64,000 nucleotides of DNA from Bradyrhizobium erythrophlei (GTDB taxonomy: Bacteria; Pseudomonadota; Alphaproteobacteria; Rhizobiales; Xanthobacteraceae). The stretch spans positions 3,348,001-3,412,000 of the forward strand of contig NZ_LT670817.1 of the NCBI RefSeq assembly GCF_900129425.1, in the 5' to 3' direction. The translations under genes and the position numbers were made by a program. Below are positions 53,130-61,344 of this stretch, one piece after another; within the stretch, counting starts at the first letter, position 1; each line of letters opens with the position of its first letter. The notes under the pieces are model-generated. The model was not told the DNA's origin. It saw only the letters and a list, made by a program, of their open reading frames with translations, and did not search any database.

Positions 53130-54998
53130 TCAGCGCAGCGAAACGATGAAATCGGTGCCTTCGCCGGTTTCGCCGCCGCCGATGCCTTGATCGGAAACGA
53201 TGATCGAGCCGCCGGTCGACAGTGCTTCGACAATGCGTGCCATTGCATCGGCAGGGATGGTGAGGCGGTCCAGCGCTTCAGCGGGGCTGTCCGGCAACGG
53301 CATCGCCTTGATCTCGACCGCACCCGCTATCTTCCGCCGTCGCGACACGCGCTCGTCCTCGTCGCGCCGCTCGGCGTGCCTCGCCGGCGCCGGGAGCGAG
53401 ACCACCGACCAGTGCAGCACGTTGGCATCGTCCTTGTCGACCTGCGCCGTAAACACGTGCGTTCCCAGCGGCCGGTCGCTTGGCGCGATCGTCACGGGTG
53501 CCTCGAACAGCGGCGCGAAATTCTGCCGCACATAGAGCTTGGAATCCTTGCGGCTGATGAACACCGCGATTTGACCGCTGCGCTTTGGCGCCGCCGCCGC
53601 CGCCGGATCGGCTTTCGAGGGGGCTGCCTTGTCCGGCAGGCGCGTCTGGTCCTTTGTCACATCGGCAGCGCCGCTGCCGGCGTCCGTTACTGCCTCGACG
53701 GCGCCGTCAGGCTTTTCGCCGGATTTGGCCGCGTCGGGTTTCGGCACCTCTGCCGTGACGTCATCGGCCTTGACGTCACCGGCCTTGCCTTCGAGCTTGG
53801 TCGCGTCGGGCCTGTCTCCGTCCTTGTTGCTTTCGCTTGCAGACGTATCAACCCTGGCAGCGTCGCCGCTTGGTTGTGTGATATCGGCGGTCGCTGCTTC
53901 CGGTGATTTGCTCTCGGCCGGCTTTACGTCGGACGAAGCGATCTCGTCGTGCTTCGCGGCGGCCGGTTCGGATTCGGTGCTCGTCGTATCATCGGCCTTA
54001 ACGGAAACGGCGTCCGCGGCCGCCGACGGCGCGGCGTCAGTTGCGGCCACCGTCTCATCGCGCGGCGGTGCATTGTTGCCGGAGGGAGTTGCGTCGGTCA
54101 TCGTGACCGAGGTTTCGGTTGCCGGCAAAACGCCGGCATCCGCGGTATGGGTCTGTTCGCGCAACGGCGGCGAACCCGGCGGCCCGTCCAAGACAGCCTT
54201 CATGACAGCCTTCACGCCATTGTCGTGGCCGACGGCCGATCTCAGCTCAAGGTTCGTCTCTGCAATGGCGGGCATCGACGCTACGGCAGCGGCCATGGCC
54301 TTGTCGGCTTTGGCGGCAGGAGGGGTCTCCGCCGGCGGCTCGTTGGCGGCAACCGGCTGCGGCATCGCCTTCTGGGCCGCCAGCAGCGGATGCGAAAAAC
54401 TGGCAGGGGTCATCTCGCCGGGGGTGACGACGACCCGCGCGCCCATCCTGGTCCAGTTCCACATCTTCATGGCAAAGGCCATCGGCATGCGGATGCAGCC
54501 GTGGGAAGCCGGATAGCCGGGCAGCACGCCGGCGTGGATGGCGATACCGGACCACGTGATCCGCTGCATATAGGGCATCGGCGCGCCGCTATAGATGTTG
54601 GAATGGTGGAGCTTCTGCTTCTGGATGACGCTGAACACGCCCATCGGCGTCGCGTGGCCGGCCATGCCGGTAGAGATCGGAGTTTCCGCAAAGAGTCCGT
54701 TGGCGTCGTAGATCCGCATCTTTTGCTTGTCGATCGAGATCGAAATGATCAGCGGTCCCTGCGGCTTGGCCGATTCCTTCTCGATCGCCCCGGTCTTTTT
54801 TCCCTGGTGACGGCGGGTTTGCCGCCGCTGCGGAACCGTCGGTCCGGGCTGCGAAACTCCGGGATCCGAATCCGACCAATAATAAAGCGCAGCCTCCGCT
54901 TGCGAGCCGGTTCCGATCGCGGCGGCGGCGGCTAAAACGGCCATTCGCCACAGCCGCCCGGTCGCAACAGAAGCCCCATGCCCGCCCACGCCTATCAT
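53130..54998 (-). CDS. L,D-transpeptidase with second, degenerate YkuD-like domain
   Basis: 622 residues from ATG 54998, which has AAGGA upstream (ATG 55016 is an alternative). A signal or membrane anchor (16-36) is followed by a YkuD domain at about 83-190 with catalytic Cys168 in the GYPASHGCIRMP motif and His155 in IAIHAGVL, giving 3-3 cross-links or lipoprotein attachment to peptidoglycan. A long Ala/Ser/Asp-rich linker follows (about 200-470). Then comes a second segment (474-538, start SGQIAVFISRKDSKLY) with the same strand pattern but no His or SHGC active site, and a conserved-looking C-terminal helix-strand end. It converges with the preceding membrane gene. Confidence 0.88.
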   Translation of the reverse strand: MIGVGGHGASVATGRLWRMAVLAAAAAIGTGSQAEAALYYWSDSDPGVSQPGPTVPQRRQTRRHQGKKTGAIEKESAKPQGPLIISISIDKQKMRIYDANGLFAETPISTGMAGHATPMGVFSVIQKQKLHHSNIYSGAPMPYMQRITWSGIAIHAGVLPGYPASHGCIRMPMAFAMKMWNWTRMGARVVVTPGEMTPASFSHPLLAAQKAMPQPVAANEPPAETPPAAKADKAMAAAVASMPAIAETNLELRSAVGHDNGVKAVMKAVLDGPPGSPPLREQTHTADAGVLPATETSVTMTDATPSGNNAPPRDETVAATDAAPSAAADAVSVKADDTTSTESEPAAAKHDEIASSDVKPAESKSPEAATADITQPSGDAARVDTSASESNKDGDRPDATKLEGKAGDVKADDVTAEVPKPDAAKSGEKPDGAVEAVTDAGSGAADVTKDQTRLPDKAAPSKADPAAAAAPKRSGQIAVFISRKDSKLYVRQNFAPLFEAPVTIAPSDRPLGTHVFTAQVDKDDANVLHWSVVSLPAPARHAERRDEDERVSRRRKIAGAVEIKAMPLPDSPAEALDRLTIPADAMARIVEALSTGGSIIVSDQGIGGGETGEGTDFIVSLR

Positions 54999-55203
54999 TC
55001 TCGAATCCTTAGCCATTTGATATTTAGTGTTGCAGACGAGATACGCGTTCACCAGCGTATGGTTCATCTTCCCCGATGTTTTCACCCCAGCGTAGCAAAA
55101 AAGCCTCATATTCAGTTAAACGGGAGAGACTATCGGTTCCCGGCTGACTTTATGCGGGCTTTCTTCCCGCCTAAATGTGAAGGCCTAGCCGATGGAGATA
55201 TGC

Positions 55204-55752
55204 ATGACACCCCAATCCTTAAGCCAACATGACGTGAGGTGGCGATGCCGGGTTTTGCTGGTGCTTGCGTCGATACTGTGGCCGGCTTCGCCGGTGTTCG
55301 CCGCCGATGAACCGGACTTGATCTTCCGTCGCTCGACCGTGTTCAAATGGGTCAGCCCGAACGACAAGCTCGCGACCTATGGTGTCGACGACCCCGAGGT
55401 CGAGGGCGTGGCCTGTCACTTCACGGTGCCTGAGAAGGGCGGCTTCAAGGGCTGGCTGGGGCTCGCCGAGCAGGTCTCGGATATCTCGCTGGCGTGCCGC
55501 CAGATCGGTCCGATCCATTTCAAGAACAAGATGGAGCAGGGCGACGACATGTTCCGGCAGCGGCGCTCGCTGTTCTTCAAGAAGATGCAGATCGTCCGCG
55601 GATGCGACGCCAAGCGGAACGTGCTGGTCTACATGGTGTATTCGGACAAACTGATCGAGGGCTCGCCGAAGAATTCGACGTCCTCGGTGCCGATCATGCC
55701 CTGGGGCGCCACCGATACCGCGGTTCAGAAATGTGGGGAGTTTTTTCAGTGA
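55204..55752 (+). CDS. creA: CreA family protein
   Basis: 182-residue secreted protein of the CreA family. The signal peptide ends near SPVFAADE; the mature part contains CHFTVPEKGGFKGWLGLAE, IACRQIGP-type (SLACRQIGPI) and SSVPIMPWG with Cys residues that probably form disulfides. The family is of unknown function. Start ATG 55204 has GGAG upstream; an ATG 12 bases earlier overlaps that site. Divergent from the L,D-transpeptidase. Confidence 0.93.
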   Translation: MTPQSLSQHDVRWRCRVLLVLASILWPASPVFAADEPDLIFRRSTVFKWVSPNDKLATYGVDDPEVEGVACHFTVPEKGGFKGWLGLAEQVSDISLACRQIGPIHFKNKMEQGDDMFRQRRSLFFKKMQIVRGCDAKRNVLVYMVYSDKLIEGSPKNSTSSVPIMPWGATDTAVQKCGEFFQ

Positions 55753-55764
55753 GGGATTCCGGGT

Positions 55765-56064
55765 TTACCGCTTGACCGGCGCAGGGGCGCGCCCGCGCGC
55801 CGGTTCAGGCCGGGCTTTGAGGTCGCGGCAGCCCACCAATTGCACGAATTTTTGCGGGGCCGATTGGTTGCCCCGGCCGCTGTCGGCGCATTGCTGCAAC
55901 ATGGCGCGGCAAATTCTCGGACGCAGCGCGGAGGAGCTGTCCGGCTTCGCCAGACGTTCGATCGCCGGCGAGCCGGCTTTGCGGTTCCGGGTCTTATTGC
56001 CAACATCGATGTCGCCATCGCCCACGACTAAAATCCTTTGTTGAAATTGGGTCACGACGGGCAA
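55765..56064 (-). CDS. Small hypothetical protein
   Basis: 99-residue open frame on the minus strand with strong GC preference at third codon positions, unlike most shadow frames. It has CRAMLQQCADSGRG and FVQLVGCRDLKARP, three cysteines in the middle, and a Pro/Arg tail. No signal peptide is clear and the start is uncertain. No family recognised. It overlaps nothing and ends 12 bases from the creA stop. Confidence 0.45.
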   Translation of the reverse strand: MPVVTQFQQRILVVGDGDIDVGNKTRNRKAGSPAIERLAKPDSSSALRPRICRAMLQQCADSGRGNQSAPQKFVQLVGCRDLKARPEPARGRAPAPVKR

Positions 56065-56293
56065 ATGCTGCGAAGCACCGTACGTGGTTTGATTAAGTCG
56101 GCCGCAACGGCGCTTTGGTTCACGCCCGCCGAGCCGTGCGGGCTTCTCACCAGAGACTCAAAAAACATGGCTTCAAAGAAAGCAAGGCTAGCATCGCGAA
56201 CAAGCTAGCGAGAGCAACGATGCCAGCAACGTTCTTTCTGGCGTGCCTTGCGGCGATGGAATTGGAAGGTGTGGCGTTGGAAGAAATCTAAAC

Positions 56294-56851
56294 CTACTTA
56301 GGTTGATTATACTGTGGCGGATCGATTCTGCTTCCCGGGTCAAGTTCGACGTTGACGTTGTTTGGGATGAGCCCGAAACCGCGCGCCCACATCAAGGCAC
56401 CCGTGACCGCCTCATTATCGCTATCCATTCGGATCGAACCCCTTACAGTGTTCTCGCTGAATTGAAGGGGGGTTGTGCCGTTGTAAACAAAGGTCACGTT
56501 TTCAAACGTACACCGCTGAAAGTTCTTGCCGTCTAAAATGACCCTTTCGTTTCTAAAAGTTTTCCCAAATACCGACGTCGGACTGTAATTTTCTGGAAAT
56601 TTTATAAGTTGGGATGTTGCCGGATTGCCGTCGCCTGACAGCCAGGGGAAAGCCGCTCTAGCAGCAAGGATCGCCGATCCAAGCGCGAAAAGCACTATTG
56701 GTGCATAAGCCCATTTTGGGCTGCTAAATATGGCTGGCAAATGCTCAAACATGGTGGGGCTGTCCTTGCCAACAGCGCCGATTGCCAAGCCAAAGGCCGC
56801 AATTCCTAAGCAGCCGTAACTGATCCAGTCCCAAAAGCCCCAATGTGACAT
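56294..56851 (-). CDS. Membrane protein of unknown family
   Basis: 185 residues; GGGGGAGG lies upstream of ATG 56851. Two membrane helices (about 10-28 and 46-66) are followed by a soluble part with KNFQRCTFENVTFVYNG and SENTVRGSIRM, a short beta-helix-like stretch resembling pentapeptide repeats. Codon use includes many AT-rich codons, unlike the flanking genes. Function unknown. Divergent from the next gene; the two may belong to one recently acquired module. Confidence 0.68.
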   Translation of the reverse strand: MSHWGFWDWISYGCLGIAAFGLAIGAVGKDSPTMFEHLPAIFSSPKWAYAPIVLFALGSAILAARAAFPWLSGDGNPATSQLIKFPENYSPTSVFGKTFRNERVILDGKNFQRCTFENVTFVYNGTTPLQFSENTVRGSIRMDSDNEAVTGALMWARGFGLIPNNVNVELDPGSRIDPPQYNQPK

Positions 56852-56964
56852 AAGAAAATCCTCCCCCTGGGCACCGTACCCTAGGGGCGGCTGAGTCAGA
56901 ACGGCTAGAGTTTACCGAATGGAGTTTTCCCGCTAGCGTTCGCCCCCTGGTTGAGGGGCCAATA

Positions 56965-57903
56965 TTGCAGCGCCGTGAAAAGCTATTTTGGCTGGTGGCC
57001 GGTTTTCTGCTGATTCTCGGGGTCATATCACTGATCCCGACGCACTATGAGATATGCAAAGAAGGCGCAAAGACCGGCGAGGAAGCCTGCCCCTCCTATC
57101 GCTTTGCGCCATTCCTCGTCATTCAGATCGGCAAAGCTCTTGACGCCCTTAGTGTGGCTATCACGGCCCTCGCGACTATAGCCATCGCTTGGTTCACTTG
57201 GTCCCTTAGGCGCTCCACTGATAGACTCTGGGACGCTGGCGAGCGGCAATTGAAGTTGTTGGCCGAAACCTCCGCCGCTCAGTCCCGCGACATGCAGCAT
57301 TCCATTAAGGCCGCGATCGATTCCGCCAAAGCCGCCAACAGGTCGGCGAAAGTCGCTGAGGAGGCATTGGTCGCAACTGATAGGGCTTGGATTTCGATTA
57401 AGGCCAAAGTTACTCAGCCACTCATTTTTAAGGGCGATAAGATCACTATTGGTGTTGATTTTGAGATGGTAAATGTCGGCAATTCGCCAGCAACCCACGC
57501 CCAGTTGTTTACTGAACTTTGCCGCGACATCATCCAAGCCAGACGCAAGGGTGAAGAAGCGGCAAGATTGTCTTCGAGTTCGATGCTCAATATGGGGGTC
57601 GTTCTGTTTCCAAAAGAAACCAGGGAAGAGGAGACGCGCGACCTCGGAACATCGCTCAGTGACTTTAAGGCCACTATCAGCGCTATGAATACAGAAGAAA
57701 ATCCTTGCGACGCCGCGTGGCCCGCTATTATGGCGTGCGTCACCTATAGGCTGGCTGGCAGCTCTGATATACGTCACACAGTCATTTTGTTTGAGGTTAC
57801 ACATCGCGATCCCGTCCATCCTGGATGGGACGGAAGCGAGAGCGAGACTGACCCTTATTTCCTTAGGTTGATTCAAACCTTCATGAGCGGCCAAGTCACC
57901 TGA
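56965..57903 (+). CDS. Membrane protein with two helices and soluble C-terminal domain
   Basis: 312 residues starting at TTG 56965, with GAGGGG six bases upstream. Two membrane helices (about 8-26 and 55-75) flank a short loop; a helical Ala/Lys-rich segment (ASAAQSRDMQHSIKAAIDSAKA-like, about 97-135) follows, then a beta-rich domain (AWISIKAKVTQPLIFKGDKITI). Similar domain layouts occur in uncharacterised rhizobial membrane proteins. Codon use is more AT-rich than the surrounding core genes, which suggests transfer. Unassigned. Confidence 0.72.
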   Translation: MQRREKLFWLVAGFLLILGVISLIPTHYEICKEGAKTGEEACPSYRFAPFLVIQIGKALDALSVAITALATIAIAWFTWSLRRSTDRLWDAGERQLKLLAETSAAQSRDMQHSIKAAIDSAKAANRSAKVAEEALVATDRAWISIKAKVTQPLIFKGDKITIGVDFEMVNVGNSPATHAQLFTELCRDIIQARRKGEEAARLSSSSMLNMGVVLFPKETREEETRDLGTSLSDFKATISAMNTEENPCDAAWPAIMACVTYRLAGSSDIRHTVILFEVTHRDPVHPGWDGSESETDPYFLRLIQTFMSGQVT

Positions 57904-58299
57904 AAATAGGAAAAGCGCGGCCCAAAGCCCGGTGACTTTCGGACCCCGGTGGCGTTTGCGCCATAATACCGCGCCCCTGCGCCTCAGCTGACCACCTCGA
58001 TCGGCCATTGAACGACCGCGACTGGCCCAATGACCGACAGGATTCGTCGTGCCGGGACCGATCTTGGACCTCCGGCTGGCCCAATCGGAAGCCCGATCGG
58101 CGCCGTTCTATGGGCTGTCCTCGATTGAAATCACCAGGCTTTCTTGAAAACTGTTTCGTCGGGTTTCGGCGATGAAACAATTCTCCCCGTCACGAAACCA
58201 TTTTGCGCTTTTGGCGCAGGCAATTGGAAACAGCGGATGGTTATCAAGCTGACAACAACAACGGCGGACAGCGCCGGCGTCGATACCGGAGACAATCAA
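57904..58299. other. Non-coding stretch before small secreted proteins
   Basis: About 396 bases with no supported gene. An imperfect hairpin, GTTTCGTCG...CGATGAAAC, lies at about 58157-58182. Sequence composition is mixed and no clear promoter or known repeat is recognised. It may hold the promoter of the 53-residue peptide gene that begins at 58300. Confidence 0.4.
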
Positions 58300-58461
58300 A
58301 TGCGAACCCTCAGCTTTATGCTTGCCGTCGCGTTGGTCCTGGCCGGCCCTTCGATGGCCGGCTCATTGGATAGCAGCCTGCCGGGCATCGGCACCTTTGC
58401 CTATAACGGTTCGCCGATCGTTGCTTCAGCGCCAGGGGCTCTCGTGGTTGCGGCCCGTTGA
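58300..58461 (+). CDS. Small secreted peptide
   Basis: 53 residues from ATG 58300 with GGAG upstream. Almost half is a signal peptide (MRTLSFMLAVALVLAGPSMA); the mature part is a short Gly/Ser/Pro-rich peptide (SLDSSLPGIGTFAYNG, then a hydrophobic end). No family recognised. It is one of a group of tiny exported proteins in this stretch. Confidence 0.62.
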   Translation: MRTLSFMLAVALVLAGPSMAGSLDSSLPGIGTFAYNGSPIVASAPGALVVAAR

Positions 58462-58497
58462 GGCGCAGCCGAACCGATCATTGCCGGGAAGGCGCTC

Positions 58498-58863
58498 ATG
58501 TTTTTTCGTATCGGCGTAGTCGCGATTGCCGCTTCCATTATTTCGGCTGGTTCTGCGCAGGCACAGGTTCGGTCGCCGATGAAGCTGCCCGATCCGCGCG
58601 CAGAATTCGTTCGGCTGTGCGCCCCCCATATGCTGGGACGCTGGGCGCATCCCGAAACGGTTTGCGGCTGCCTGCACGACCATGCCGCTGCCGCCGTCGA
58701 AGACAGCGACCTTCGCGAAGCCCTGCTGCGCGGTATCAGCGAGACCGGGGTGCCCACCATCGAAGCCGAATGGGTGCCGCCATCGAAACAATCCGAAATC
58801 GGCGCAACGTTCACGAAGATTGCCAGGCCGACGCTGCAATGCATGTTCGAGCCGCGCAATTAG
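58498..58863 (+). CDS. Small periplasmic protein with conserved cysteines
   Basis: 121 residues. Signal peptide 1-23 (SAGSAQA end); the mature part has LCAPHMLGRWAHPETVCGCLHDH with three cysteines close together, a helix with AVEDSDLREALLRGI, and a final Cys in LQCMFEPRN. These could form two disulfides. Function unknown. Starts 36 bases after the 53-residue peptide gene and may share its transcript. Confidence 0.72.
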   Translation: MFFRIGVVAIAASIISAGSAQAQVRSPMKLPDPRAEFVRLCAPHMLGRWAHPETVCGCLHDHAAAAVEDSDLREALLRGISETGVPTIEAEWVPPSKQSEIGATFTKIARPTLQCMFEPRN

Positions 58864-58939
58864 GCTCGCTCCCCGAAACCGAATATTCGGGCACCGTGGG
58901 CTCATGCCTCAGCAATGACGACGTTCCGACCAGACGCGG

Positions 58940-59206
58940 TTATTTTGACTTGGGTCCCAGCCGAGGGATGCATTTTTCTGCGCGGACGATTCCCGTCGGG
59001 GACATCTTCGCACCCGAGATTTCCTTGATCTTGCCGGCCGGACAGGTTCCATCGTCGACTTTGATGCGCTGGCCCAGTTGCAAATTGACGATGTCCTGTT
59101 GCCGCGACACCTGACCTTCCATGGCAGAGGATGATCCGGGCGCGGATAGCGCGAAACCGGCCAGCGACAGGATCGAAAGAAGCTTGATGTGCGAGATCTT
59201 CATCAT
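58940..59206 (-). CDS. Small secreted protein
   Basis: 88 residues from ATG 59206 (or ATG 59203). Signal peptide (KISHIKLLSILSLAGFALS) then a short mature part with TCPAGKIKEISGAKMSP and KCIPRLGPKSK: two cysteines and a basic end. Not recognised. It follows the 50-residue membrane protein gene by 17 bases on the same strand. Confidence 0.68.
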   Translation of the reverse strand: MMKISHIKLLSILSLAGFALSAPGSSSAMEGQVSRQQDIVNLQLGQRIKVDDGTCPAGKIKEISGAKMSPTGIVRAEKCIPRLGPKSK

Positions 59207-59223
59207 CGACGGCGCGCCCGGGT

Positions 59224-59376
59224 TCACTTGTTTTGTATCTTCAGTCCGTTCGGGCCGACATTGATCTGCAGGCCCTCCGGTTGCTTCTTGGTCTGGTAGA
59301 GATTGTAGCCGAGCACGCCTACCACGACGATCAGCGCACCGATGATGAGAAACATGATATTGCGATTGCCGGGCAT
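59224..59376 (-). CDS. Small single-helix membrane protein
   Basis: 50 residues. The ATG at 59376 has GGAG 8 bases upstream. The sequence is MPGNRNIMFLIIGALIVVVG followed by VLGYNLYQTKKQPEGLQINV and an end PNGLKIQNK: one membrane helix with a short C-terminal strand-forming tail. It is too short for most gene finders but has strong codon bias. Similar 50-residue proteins with a YNLYQ-type motif are common in Bradyrhizobium genomes as I recall. Confidence 0.75.
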   Translation of the reverse strand: MPGNRNIMFLIIGALIVVVGVLGYNLYQTKKQPEGLQINVGPNGLKIQNK

Positions 59377-59530
59377 CGGTGTCTCCGTGGGTCGCTGATT
59401 TCACCGTGGATTGTATTGGCGCGCTTGCGATTCTGAAAGCGATCTAAACCCCTGCAAATCCCCGAAAACTGTGGTTTGATCCGAACGCGTCCGCGTCTTG
59501 AGGCGTGCGCCAACGGGGAACCACCACGCA

Positions 59531-60811
59531 ATGAGTGCCAGCGACGCAGAACAGAGAATCCTCGACGCGGTCGACGCCGGTTTCGACGCGCAACTTGCCA
59601 CCACAAGGGATTTTGTCGCGATTCCCTCTACCCGCGGCGCGGAAGGGCCGTGCCAGGACATGATCGGTGATCTCCTGCGCCAGCGCGGCTACGAGGTCGA
59701 CGACTGGCACATCGATGTTAGGGAACTCAGGGATCTGCGTGGCTTCGGCCCGATCGAGCATGATTTTTCGAAGGCACGCACGGTGGTCGGCACCTACCGT
59801 CCCTCCAGCAACGCCGGAAAATCCCTGATCCTGCAGGGACATTGCGATGTGGTGCCGGCCGGACCGCTCGAGATGTGGGAGACGCCGCCGTTTTCGCCTG
59901 TCGTGAAGGACGGCAGGATGTATGGCCGCGGCGCCTGCGACATGAAATCCGGCACCATCGGCGCGCTCCATGCGCTCGACGCGATCAAGGCCGCGGGCCT
60001 CAAGCCGACCGCGCGGATTCATTTTCAGTCCGTGATCGAGGAAGAGAGCACCGGCGTCGGCGCGCTCTCAACCTTGCAGCGCGGCTATCGCGCCGACGCC
60101 TGTTTCATTCCGGAGCCGACCTCCGGCAAGATGGTGCGCTCGCAGGTCGGCGTGATCTGGTTTCGCCTGAAGGTGCGCGGTCATCCCGTGCATGTGTTCG
60201 AGGCCGGCGCCGGCTCCAACGCGATCACGGCGGCCTACCACCTGATCCAGTCGCTGGAAAAACTCGAGGCCGAGTGGAACCAGCGCGCCAAAGTCGATCG
60301 CCATTTCAAGGCGGTGACGCATCCGATCAACTTCAATCCCGGCATCATCAAGGGTGGCGACTGGGCCTCCAGCGTGCCGGCCTGGTGCGACGTCGATTGC
60401 CGGATCGCGATCCTGCCGGGCTGGTCGGTTGCCGACCACCAGGCCGAGATTCTTAGCTGCGTGTCCGCGGCGGCACGCGATCATCGCTTCCTCTCGAACA
60501 ATCCGCCCGAGGTGGAATGGTCCGGGTTTCTGTCGGAAGGCTATGAGCTGAAGGAATCCGCTGCCGCGGAAGCCGCGTTCGGCAACGCCTACGACGCGGT
60601 CTATGGCGGCGCCGTGAGCGATCTCGTGTTCACCGCGCTCACCGACACCCGCTTCTACGGGCTGAATTACAACATTCCGAGCCTGTGCTTTGGCGCCAGC
60701 GGCGCGGCGATGCACGGCTTCAATGAATATGTCGATCTGGATTCCCTGCGTAAATCGACCAAGGCCACCGCATTGTTCGTCGCGCAATGGTGCGGTGTGG
60801 AGAAGATGTGA
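59531..60811 (+). CDS. ArgE/DapE-type M20 deacylase
   Basis: 426-residue M20 metallopeptidase-family enzyme. The dimetal ligands are visible: His in QGHCDVVPAG, Asp in YGRGACDMKSG, Glu-Glu in VIEEESTG, Glu in IPEPTSGK and the C-terminal His in GASGAAMHGFNEYVDLDSL. A dimerisation domain lies in the middle. ATG 59531 chosen, 11 codons into the open frame. It removes an acyl group from an N-acylated amino acid or related compound; substrate unknown. The gene to its right is separated by repeats. Confidence 0.92.
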   Translation: MSASDAEQRILDAVDAGFDAQLATTRDFVAIPSTRGAEGPCQDMIGDLLRQRGYEVDDWHIDVRELRDLRGFGPIEHDFSKARTVVGTYRPSSNAGKSLILQGHCDVVPAGPLEMWETPPFSPVVKDGRMYGRGACDMKSGTIGALHALDAIKAAGLKPTARIHFQSVIEEESTGVGALSTLQRGYRADACFIPEPTSGKMVRSQVGVIWFRLKVRGHPVHVFEAGAGSNAITAAYHLIQSLEKLEAEWNQRAKVDRHFKAVTHPINFNPGIIKGGDWASSVPAWCDVDCRIAILPGWSVADHQAEILSCVSAAARDHRFLSNNPPEVEWSGFLSEGYELKESAAAEAAFGNAYDAVYGGAVSDLVFTALTDTRFYGLNYNIPSLCFGASGAAMHGFNEYVDLDSLRKSTKATALFVAQWCGVEKM

Positions 60812-60813
60812 AA

Positions 60814-60915
60814 CCTCGTGGTGAGGAGGCGCTCTTGCGCCGTCTCGAACCAAGCGGCCACGGAGCTATCTTCATCCTTCGAGACGCGGTCAGATGGCCG
60901 CTCTTCAGAATGAGG
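60814..60915. repeat. Palindromic intergenic repeat
   Basis: CCTCGTGGTGAGGAG (60814-60828) is inverted as CTCTTCAGAATGAGG (60901-60915), and CGTCTCGAACCA (60841-60852) pairs with ATCCTTCGAGACG (60874-60886). The GAGACG...CCTCA pattern matches a short repeat found between genes in many Bradyrhizobium and Rhodopseudomonas genomes, as I recall. It begins 2 bases after the stop of the M20 gene. Confidence 0.78.
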
Positions 60916-61063
60916 GGAGTGGCCGCAGCGCCTTCACAATCGCATCCAGCCCGTCGGTGAGGGCGGCGGGATCGGGCTGCAGGATGATCGTCTGGGCGAG
61001 GGCCGGGCGGCCGACGCGATCGCTGCCAGACGGCGAGTTGATCGGCCCGCCCCGCCACAGCGC
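60905..61063 (-). pseudogene. Possible C-terminal gene remnant
   Basis: 52 codons without an ATG start, in a frame with strong codon bias: GRPALAQTIILQPDPAAL and LDAIVKALRPL read like the end of a real enzyme subunit. A TAG stop closes the frame upstream, and its last three codons overlap the adjoining palindromic repeat. Family not identified. Probably a decayed fragment; it might also be chance. Confidence 0.4.
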
Positions 61064-61087
61064 CTACCGCGCGAGCGGTTTAGTCCC

Positions 61088-61152
61088 TTGGCACTTTTCG
61101 GACCTGGCGATTACGTCTCGCGATGTCCGCTCATCAAGGGATGAACGGACGT
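61088..61152. repeat. Degenerate repeat copy 1 (TTGGCACTTTTCGGAC type)
   Basis: About 65 bases starting TTGGCACTTTTCGGAC and ending with CGGACGT. A related sequence in the same orientation is at 62069-62132; the first 16 bases are identical and the rest about half to two thirds. This belongs to a repeat type I associate with Bradyrhizobium intergenic regions. Confidence 0.6.
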
Positions 61153-61344
61153 AGCTCAGACGCTGCCCGAGGTCCGAGTTTGGACCCAAAGCGGTCATCA
61201 GCCGCCGTATTCGGGAACAAGGTTGATATAGATCAACACTTGATGAAGTGCATCGAAAATGATGCTCGCAGTCTCTTCGCTAGAAATAAGCTTCAGCAAA
61301 GTTAGTCAGTCGTTCAATCACTGATATCATATGGAGACGCGCAA

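Noticed and set aside
56221..56292. 24-codon frame (MPATFFLACLAAMELEGV)
   Set aside because: Short, weak ribosome binding site, no conservation information; chance is likely.
60894..61154. + strand open frame of 86 codons
   Set aside because: Runs through a palindromic repeat and a fragment read on the other strand; no domain or start signal.
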